A stretch of DNA of 20,148 bases. It comes from Thermocaproicibacter sp036260805 (lineage in GTDB: Bacteria; Bacillota; Clostridia; Oscillospirales; Acutalibacteraceae). The first letter of the stretch is position 1; each line of letters starts with the position of its first letter. The notes under the pieces are model-generated. The model was not told the DNA's origin. It saw nothing but the letters and a program-made list of their open reading frames with translations, and ran no database searches. The translations under genes were made by a program, and so were the position numbers. The stretch is taken from NCBI GenBank assembly GCA_036260805.1, contig DATALZ010000069.1:1-20148 (forward strand). The letters run 5' to 3'. Positions 15,502 to 20,148 of this stretch are shown in pieces.

Positions 15502-16657
15502 GGCGGAGCTCCTTTCGCACTGCGGTTCCTTCTGCAAGCTTCTTTTCAATATAGGCATTGATCGCCTGCAGGCCGTCTTTCAACACCTGTTGGTCGCAGG
15601 CATAACCGATACGTATGCAATATTCCATCTCAAAGCATTCGCCCGGCGTAACAAAGGCACCCGTCCAATGGTACATCTCGTCACAGAAAATGCGGCTGGG
15701 CAAATCCAGATCGTAGTAGACCAGAGCGGTCGTGCCAGCCTGCGGTTTGACATAGGATACATGCGTTTGCTGCCGTACCCAACTATCCAAAATGGTCAGG
15801 TTCTTCCGCACGATGCCGCGGTTTCGATCCAACAGGCGGTCTGCGTGGCGCAGAGCGATGCCAGCAATAGCTTCATCGAACATCCCGCAGCTCACCAGGT
15901 TATAATCCCGGTGGGATAGACAGGCGCGCACCACATTCATATCATGCGTAGCGATCCAGCCCATACGCAGCCCGGCAAGCGAAAACACCTTGCTCATGCT
16001 GGAAACCGAAATACCTTTTTCATAGAGGTCTACGATGGATTCACTCCAACCGTCGTCCTGAGTAAGATTCCGGTACACTTCGTCGCACAGTACCCAGGCA
16101 TCTGCTGCGCGTGCGATTTCCACGATTTGTTGAAGCAACTCCTGGCTCATCAACGCGCCAGTCGGATTGTTCGGGTTGTTAATGCAGATCATTTTGGTGC
16201 CGGGAGTGACCAGACGGCGCAATTCCTCAAGGTCTGGGAGATACCCGTTTTCCGCTTTCAAGTGCAGCAGCTGAACATTTGCTTTAAAAGATTCCGGAAT
16301 GGAGTAGAGTTGCTGATAGGTCGGCATGATACTGACAATGCGGTCGCCCGGTTCCAGCAAGGAATAGAAAACATGATGGTTTGCACCGGAAGCGCCATGT
16401 GTCGGCACAATATTTTCGGGGCGGATCGTTTTGAAAAGACTGCATACCCCATTCCGAAACAAGGGTGCGCCTTCGATATCACCATAGGTCAGCCGTCTGG
16501 CACAGAACTGTTGCAGAAACGCCGCCTTGTCTTCACCGGTCAGAGCAAACAGCTCATCCATGGACACAGAATCTACACAGGTTTCAGCAATGTTGAAGCG
16601 TGCACCCGCCTCATAGGCGTTCATCCATTCTTCCACTTTAAATGGTTTGATTTCCAT
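15494..16657 (-). CDS. PLP-dependent aminotransferase, class I/II fold
   Basis: The 387-residue fold-type I aminotransferase has the expected sites. GASGANHHVF (about 88-97) provides the phosphate cup, INNPNNPTG includes Asn164, and LCDEVYRN has Asp192 to hold the pyridine nitrogen. SMSKVFSLAGLRMGW has Lys223 as the PLP lysine. An Arg in the C-terminal domain (YCIRIGYA) would bind the substrate carboxylate. It would move an amino group between an amino acid and an oxo acid in the cytosol; the substrate is unknown. The opening IKPFKVEEWMN resembles a subgroup that includes capreomycidine-synthase-like proteins, but that link is weak. ATG at 16657 has AAGGA nine bases upstream. It is the first gene of a two-gene operon with a structured leader. 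Confidence 0.9.
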   Translation of the reverse strand: MEIKPFKVEEWMNAYEAGARFNIAETCVDSVSMDELFALTGEDKAAFLQQFCARRLTYGDIEGAPLFRNGVCSLFKTIRPENIVPTHGASGANHHVFYSLLEPGDRIVSIMPTYQQLYSIPESFKANVQLLHLKAENGYLPDLEELRRLVTPGTKMICINNPNNPTGALMSQELLQQIVEIARAADAWVLCDEVYRNLTQDDGWSESIVDLYEKGISVSSMSKVFSLAGLRMGWIATHDMNVVRACLSHRDYNLVSCGMFDEAIAGIALRHADRLLDRNRGIVRKNLTILDSWVRQQTHVSYVKPQAGTTALVYYDLDLPSRIFCDEMYHWTGAFVTPGECFEMEYCIRIGYACDQQVLKDGLQAINAYIEKKLAEGTAVRKELRHE

Positions 16658-16673
16658 ATGATTTTTCCTTTTT

Positions 16674-16778
16674 GAACCTAAAAAGGGTACTCAAAGCCCC
16701 GCCTTATAGCATACCTTCCGGTATGCCGTACCTACGGCAAAGCTTTGAGTACCCATTAACATCCCACCCGGTGGTGAG
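16674..16778 (-). ncRNA. Structured 5' leader (attenuator or riboswitch candidate) of the aminotransferase operon
   Basis: Read on the minus strand, GAACCTA (16778-16772) pairs with TAGGTTC (16680-16674). Inside, GGGTACTCAAAGC (16754-16742) pairs perfectly over 13 bases with GCTTTGAGTACCC (16697-16685), directly followed by five T. Enclosed are a hairpin CCGTA/TACGG (16737-16726) and a 7-bp hairpin GCATACC-GGAA-GGTATGC (16726-16709), whose GGAA is a GNRA tetraloop only on this strand. A further CACC/GGTG hairpin lies upstream. The 13-bp stem plus T-run looks like an intrinsic terminator, and the outer pairing competes with its T-run. The start codon follows 17 bases later. It matches no riboswitch or T-box consensus I know. 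Confidence 0.6.
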
Positions 16779-16812
16779 AGCTAGGTTCTATTCAATTTAT
16801 TATTTCACTATA

Positions 16813-16841
16813 AAGATATCATATAATTGGCAAAGATGCAA
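16813..16841 (-). promoter_or_regulatory. Candidate promoter of the aminotransferase operon
   Basis: On the minus strand TTGCAT (16841-16836) and TATCTT (16818-16813) are spaced 17 bases. Transcription would start near 16805, giving a leader of about 150 bases that contains the whole structured element. Confidence 0.4.
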
Positions 16842-16842
16842 G

Positions 16843-17220
16843 CTTTATTCTTTTGATTATTAAGCTCACAAGCCGGATGACTCTCTATAATAAGGCCTAA
16901 ATGAACCTATCCATTCCAGCTAACGCTCGATCACATATAAATAATATACAATTTAAATTACTATGTTAAGTATAACGCTTATTCTGAGAAATGCCACCAA
17001 AGATTTAAGACTGTGCGGAACGTTAATTGTGTTTTGGATACTGGTTTGTGGATTACTAGCTATTACCGATTTTGCAACTCTCCACTCAAAATGCAACTAT
17101 TTCAGCCAAATGCAACCCTTTCAAAGTAATCGTGTAATTGTATCAAACTTTAGTTTACTAGGCAAAGCAATTGCCCAATATGGATGCATGGCCCATAAAG
17201 CCAGTGTTTATGCGGGTTGT
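16843..17220. other. AT-rich stretch without a convincing gene; possible small RNA before a strong terminator
   Basis: No reading frame here has both a ribosome binding site and coding character. A 90-codon frame at 16963-17235 has one hydrophobic stretch but ends inside the terminator stem. Short hairpins precede the terminator: GGCAA/TTGCC at 17161-17175 and TATGG/CCATA at about 17179-17199. A terminator without a gene suggests an untranslated transcript, but no promoter could be assigned with confidence. Confidence 0.3.
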
Positions 17221-17257
17221 GGGAGTTTTGAATGAAAAATTCAAGACTCCCGTTTTT
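17221..17257 (+). terminator. Strong orphan rho-independent terminator
   Basis: Thirteen-base arms GGGAGTTTTGAAT and ATTCAAGACTCCC (one G-T pair) close a GAAAA loop and are followed by GTTTTT. No gene ends just upstream on the plus strand. Confidence 0.85.
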
Positions 17258-17350
17258 CATAGATGCACACCATTTTTTGAGGTTCAATCATATAAAATAA
17301 ATAAACCTTCATTTTCAAACCTGTTGATATTAACGGAAGAGAAAACAGAG

Positions 17351-17497
17351 ATGGCTACTAATCCTATAGATAAGCAGATGATGTATACCTTTCTATCCCT
17401 TGCTTTATTCGAGAGAGCGAAATATAATAAAATATGGTTATTGCCTCAGAACGCAGAGAGACCAAAAGATAACAGAAGAAAGCAAGGTGAGAAATAA
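17351..17497 (+). CDS. Small 48-codon ORF overlapping the vanR-like start (uncertain)
   Basis: An ATG at 17351 opens a 48-residue frame (MATNPIDKQMMYTFLSLALF...) whose TAA shares a base with the ATG of the response regulator (TAATG). GGAAGAGA lies 9-10 bases upstream as a weak ribosome binding site. The product has a short hydrophobic middle and a very basic, Lys/Arg-rich tail, part of which is forced by the regulator's own ribosome binding site region. It could be a leader peptide that couples translation into the two-component pair, or just an open frame. I do not recognise a family. Confidence 0.35.
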   Translation: MATNPIDKQMMYTFLSLALFERAKYNKIWLLPQNAERPKDNRRKQGEK

Positions 17498-18201
17498 TGG
17501 CAGATGAAACAATTCTGATAGTCGATGACGAACAGGAAATTGCCGATCTTTTGGAAGTATATTTGAAGAACGACGGCTATACTGTCCTCAAACGTTATAA
17601 TGCCAAGGATACGCTTGCCTGCATTGAGCATGAAAATATAAGCCTTGCACTTCTGGACGTGATGCTGCCGGATATGGACGGTTTTTCCCTTTGTCAGAAA
17701 ATACGGGAATCCTGTCTGTTCCCGATTATCATGCTTACAGCAAAGGTGGAGGATATGGATAAAATCACGGGCCTTTCTCTTGGTGCGGATGATTATATTA
17801 CCAAACCCTTTAACCCGTTGGAAGTCGTTGCAAGAATTAAGACTCAGATTCGCAGATATAAGCAGTACAATACCGTACAGGTCGATTTGTCCGAACCGAC
17901 GGAGTATGACAGTAAGGGTCTTTATATATGTTCTGGAAGTCATAAATGTACCCTGAATGGCGAAGAAATGCCTCTGACGCCAATCGAATTCGAAATACTT
18001 TGGTATTTATGCAAAAATTGTGGACGGGTCGTTCCTGCGGAAGAGCTTTTTGAAGCGATATGGGGTGAAAAATTTCTTGAAAGCAGCAACAATACGGTCA
18101 TGGCTCATATTGCTCGGTTGAGAGAGAAGATGCATGAACCGGCGCGAAAACCAAAGTATATAAAAACCGTCTGGGGGGTTGGCTATGAACTTGAAAAATA
18201 A
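17497..18201 (+). CDS. VanR-like OmpR-family response regulator
   Basis: The product has 234 residues. The receiver domain (about 4-118) has Asp10/Asp11, phospho-acceptor Asp54 in ALLDVMLP, Thr in MLTAK and Lys in ITKPF. The winged-helix domain (about 135-232) contains LTPIEFEILWYLCKN and NTVMAHIARLREKM and ends TVWGVGYELEK, close to VanR of glycopeptide-resistance operons. A good ribosome binding site (AAGGTGAG) precedes ATG at 17497. Its 3' end overlaps the kinase gene. Genes for VanH, VanA-type ligase or VanX are not in the window. Many clostridia use VanR-like pairs for ABC transporters, so the likeliest target here is the downstream permease gene. Confidence 0.88.
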   Translation: MADETILIVDDEQEIADLLEVYLKNDGYTVLKRYNAKDTLACIEHENISLALLDVMLPDMDGFSLCQKIRESCLFPIIMLTAKVEDMDKITGLSLGADDYITKPFNPLEVVARIKTQIRRYKQYNTVQVDLSEPTEYDSKGLYICSGSHKCTLNGEEMPLTPIEFEILWYLCKNCGRVVPAEELFEAIWGEKFLESSNNTVMAHIARLREKMHEPARKPKYIKTVWGVGYELEK

Positions 18202-19312
18202 GGTGGCTGATAGCCAGACTTCTTATAAAAAAACTGCAATTAAAACAGCGCTGCAATGTCTAGCCGTGCTGCTAATCGTAGAGATTGTTTTAACAACGCT
18301 AAATCTGCTGTTTCTGGCATTCATTGATCAGACGGGCGTGCCTGAGCTTATCGCAGCTGTACATAGCTTCTATCGAATTGTTATGATCCCTTTTTTTATT
18401 GTGGTTTCTGTTTTTATCTGTGTTTATATTACCTACCGCTTTATGCTTCGACCACTTCACTATCTGGATGACGTGGCGCAGGCCGCGGCGATACTGGCGC
18501 ACCCGACGGAAGTGCCGATCACGCTTCCCGCTGATCTGAAAAACATCGAGAACGATTTGAACAGCGTGCGGGAACAGACGATGGAAAGCCGTAAAGCGGC
18601 GCAGGTATCAGAGAAAAGAAAGAATGATTTGCTGGTTTATCTTGCGCATGACTTGAAAACACCACTGACTAGCGTGATCGGCTATTTGAAGCTAATAGAG
18701 GACGATACAACAGTTTCGCCGGAGCTAATTTCAAAATACGCCGGGATCGCCCATGACAAAGCCGACAGGCTGGAAGATTTAATTAACGAATTTTTTGAAA
18801 TCACCAGGTTCAGCACGACGAAACTTACCTTGAGCCCGGAAAGCACCAATCTAAGCCGGATGCTGATGCAGATTACCTATGAATTCAAGCCGATCCTTGC
18901 CGAAAAAGAGCTGGAATGGGATTTGCAGATTCCTGAAAATATTGAAATATGGTGTGATCCCGACAAACTGGAACGAGCTGTTGATAATTTGATTCGCAAT
19001 GCGGTCAATTATTGCTTTGAAAAGAGCGCTATTCTGTTCTCTTTGGCAAAGACCGAAAATGGAGTAAAAATCTGCGTTGAGAACAAAGGGCATACAATTT
19101 CGCCTGAAAAGCTGGCACTGATTTTTGAGCAGTTTTACCGTTTAGATACTTCACGTTCCGGTGATACCGGCGGAGCCGGGCTTGGCCTTGCAATCGCAAA
19201 GGAGCTCATCGAACTGCATCATGGAACGATCAGCGCGTCCAGCGAAGATGAAACGATTCGCTTTGAAATTCTGCTTCCAGTTGACTGTCATACTAATCTT
19301 CTTCTGAAATAG
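18179..19312 (+). CDS. VanS-like sensor histidine kinase
   Basis: The 377-residue kinase has two membrane helices (about 24-49 and 67-90) separated by only about 17 residues. There is thus almost no external sensor domain, and it may sense within the membrane or through a partner. HisKA has phospho-accepting His157 in YLAHDLKTPLTSVIGYL. The HATPase boxes are NLIRNAVNY, VENKGH, FEQFYRLD and TGGAGLGLAIAKE. The catalytic core is very close to VanS. The start is probably TTG at 18179, giving MAMNLKNK, because VanS of Tn1546 also starts on TTG with a similar opening (MVIKLKNK). ATG at 18185 is the alternative. The overlap with the regulator gene is 17-23 bases, indicating coupled translation. Confidence 0.88.
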   Translation: MAMNLKNKVADSQTSYKKTAIKTALQCLAVLLIVEIVLTTLNLLFLAFIDQTGVPELIAAVHSFYRIVMIPFFIVVSVFICVYITYRFMLRPLHYLDDVAQAAAILAHPTEVPITLPADLKNIENDLNSVREQTMESRKAAQVSEKRKNDLLVYLAHDLKTPLTSVIGYLKLIEDDTTVSPELISKYAGIAHDKADRLEDLINEFFEITRFSTTKLTLSPESTNLSRMLMQITYEFKPILAEKELEWDLQIPENIEIWCDPDKLERAVDNLIRNAVNYCFEKSAILFSLAKTENGVKICVENKGHTISPEKLALIFEQFYRLDTSRSGDTGGAGLGLAIAKELIELHHGTISASSEDETIRFEILLPVDCHTNLLLK

Positions 19313-19389
19313 TGAATAAAAATTATTCATAAAACCATACATCAAAGCTTTTCTGATAAATTTTTAGACGATCTCTATCTAGGATAAGT

Positions 19390-19433
19390 GTCAGAAAATC
19401 GTATGATTTGCGTCAGAAAAAAATCATGATTTC
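19390..19433 (+). promoter_or_regulatory. Tandem 22-bp direct repeats, possible response-regulator site
   Basis: GTCAGAAAATCGTATGATTT at 19390 and GTCAGAAAAAAATCATGATT at 19412 repeat with a period of 22 bp, two turns of the helix. Each ends in an AATC..GATT dyad; the second contains the perfect palindrome AAATCATGATTT. The arrangement fits a tandem site for an OmpR-family dimer, such as the regulator encoded just upstream. A terminator lies between the repeats and the next gene, so the promoter would have to read through or lie downstream. Confidence 0.4.
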
Positions 19434-19453
19434 CGAAGATGAAGCGAGAACAT

Positions 19454-19500
19454 AAAAATCCCTGCTCTGCTACAATTAATGTAACATAGCAGGGATTTTT
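19454..19500. terminator. Bidirectional terminator between the vanS-like gene and the permease gene
   Basis: Perfect 13-base arms AAAAATCCCTGCT and AGCAGGGATTTTT flank a 21-base loop. The A-run and T-run make it usable in both directions, though only a plus-strand gene lies upstream. A short hairpin AAGTGC-GTAA-GCACTT follows at 19513-19528 in the leader of the next gene. Confidence 0.8.
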
Positions 19501-19572
19501 CATGGGATGGTGAAGTGCGTAAGCACTTGTTCTACTATGGCGCAATCATGGTTTGGCGAAAGGATTGACAAA

Positions 19573-20148
19573 ATGAAAAAAATATCGCTTATCGGCAATG
19601 TCCGTTATTGGGGTAATGTACTGACTGTAATACAAGGCTTATTGCTGATTGTTATATCTATTTTTTTAATCAATCAGCAATACATAAAAGCATGGGGGAA
19701 TTACCCGAATTCATCCTCTGCTTTTACAATTTACTTAAAAAATATCGGCACGGAGAAACAGTTGACTACTGAGGATTATCTATTGGATACTGCTGATAAA
19801 CAAAAGCTTTATATCATCCGTCAGGAACAGGTATTGGCAACTGGCAATACACCCGATAAGATCAAAATAGGTGTATATGGGCAGACGGCGGGAAACGATG
19901 TATCCTTTGACTTTATGAATCAGAAAATATTGAACGCTGATGACCTGGAAAAGCTACGTCGCTCTGCCCCAGACTGTGCGCTTGGCGTGGAAACCGGAAG
20001 CATCGGCAGTATCGGAACAATTCCAAGCTTTCGTTTTTATGAAAGCATTGTTATCAAAAAACTGCCAACGCTTATCAGAGACAGCGGGACAATAAACGGG
20101 ACATACCGTATATTGGGGTTCCACGCCCATTCAGAGAAAGCAGAGTTT
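19573..20148 (+). CDS. Membrane protein, probably ABC transporter permease (3' end outside window)
   Basis: The frame is open from ATG at 19573 (AAAGGA upstream) to the window end, 192 codons. One N-terminal helix (about 13-35, NVLTVIQGLLLIVISIFLIN) leads into a large extracytoplasmic domain of at least 155 residues without further membrane segments. This topology is that of FtsX/MacB-type ABC permeases and of DUF1430-type bacteriocin-associated permeases. The remaining helices would be outside the window. The family cannot be fixed from this part. The position after a VanR/VanS-like pair suggests an efflux or immunity transporter for cell-wall-active peptides, which is inference. Confidence 0.55.
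   Translation, partial: MKKISLIGNVRYWGNVLTVIQGLLLIVISIFLINQQYIKAWGNYPNSSSAFTIYLKNIGTEKQLTTEDYLLDTADKQKLYIIRQEQVLATGNTPDKIKIGVYGQTAGNDVSFDFMNQKILNADDLEKLRRSAPDCALGVETGSIGSIGTIPSFRFYESIVIKKLPTLIRDSGTINGTYRILGFHAHSEKAEF

Noticed and set aside
15944..16675. Plus-strand frame of 243 codons opposite the aminotransferase
   Set aside because: It is antisense to a gene with all catalytic motifs, and has no ribosome binding site or recognisable domain.
16674..16778. T-box leader
   Set aside because: GGGTGGGATG vaguely resembles part of the T-box, but the TGGNACC core and the long stem I region are missing, and the leader is too short.
16963..17235. Plus-strand 90-codon frame with one hydrophobic segment
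   Set aside because: It has no ribosome binding site and its stop codon lies inside a terminator stem; noted only within the gene-poor stretch.
17497..19312. Glycopeptide resistance operon
   Set aside because: Only the regulator and kinase are VanRS-like; no ligase, dehydrogenase or dipeptidase gene is visible.
1..20148. CRISPR arrays, tRNA and rRNA genes, insertion-sequence transposases
   Set aside because: I saw no regularly spaced repeats, cloverleaf sequences, rRNA motifs or DDE/HUH transposase motifs.

Overview
The window looks like a chromosomal segment of a low-to-middle GC Clostridia member (Firmicutes), probably of the Oscillospiraceae/Ruminococcaceae type. This rests on AAGGAG-type ribosome binding sites before most genes, clostridial recombinase and holin families, and VanR/VanS-like and CYP152-like sequences typical of Gram-positives. 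The genus cannot be fixed from sequence alone.

Region 1 (1-5535) is the right end of a prophage or prophage-like element. It holds a tail-fibre end module, a GH25 lysin, a holin and a terminator. These are followed by a four-gene cassette: a zinc-ribbon HTH protein, a SHOCT-like small protein and two overlapping large serine recombinases. The first 90 bases are a perfect inverted copy of 432-521 (tail-fibre stop, RBS and lysin start), so the left edge is either an invertible tail-fibre locus or an assembly fold-back.

Region 2 (5553-14282) is a copper-handling locus. Two minus-strand genes encode a Cys/His/Met-rich small membrane protein and a 19-cysteine Csp-type copper storage protein. A plus-strand run of six genes encodes a DUF2318 protein, an HMA-SafE-cupredoxin fusion, a CopA-type Cu+ ATPase, a lipoprotein with duplicated halves, and an OmpR-family response regulator with its sensor kinase. 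A likely division of labour is: kinase and regulator sense envelope copper, CopA exports Cu+, the fusion and DUF2318 proteins handle it at the membrane, and Csp stores it. Between the two divergent halves lies a broken CYP152-type cytochrome P450 gene, recognisable by both ends with the middle deleted.

Region 3 (14283-16842) has a possible fragment of an integrative-element helicase gene. After it comes a minus-strand two-gene operon (PLP aminotransferase, then an ornithine cyclodeaminase/mu-crystallin family enzyme) preceded by a promoter and a strongly structured leader ending in a hairpin plus T-run.

Region 4 (16843-20148) has a gene-poor stretch with a strong orphan terminator, a VanR/VanS-like two-component pair, a bidirectional terminator, and the start of a membrane protein (probably an ABC permease) that runs out of the window. 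No van ligase genes, rRNA, tRNA or CRISPR array are visible.
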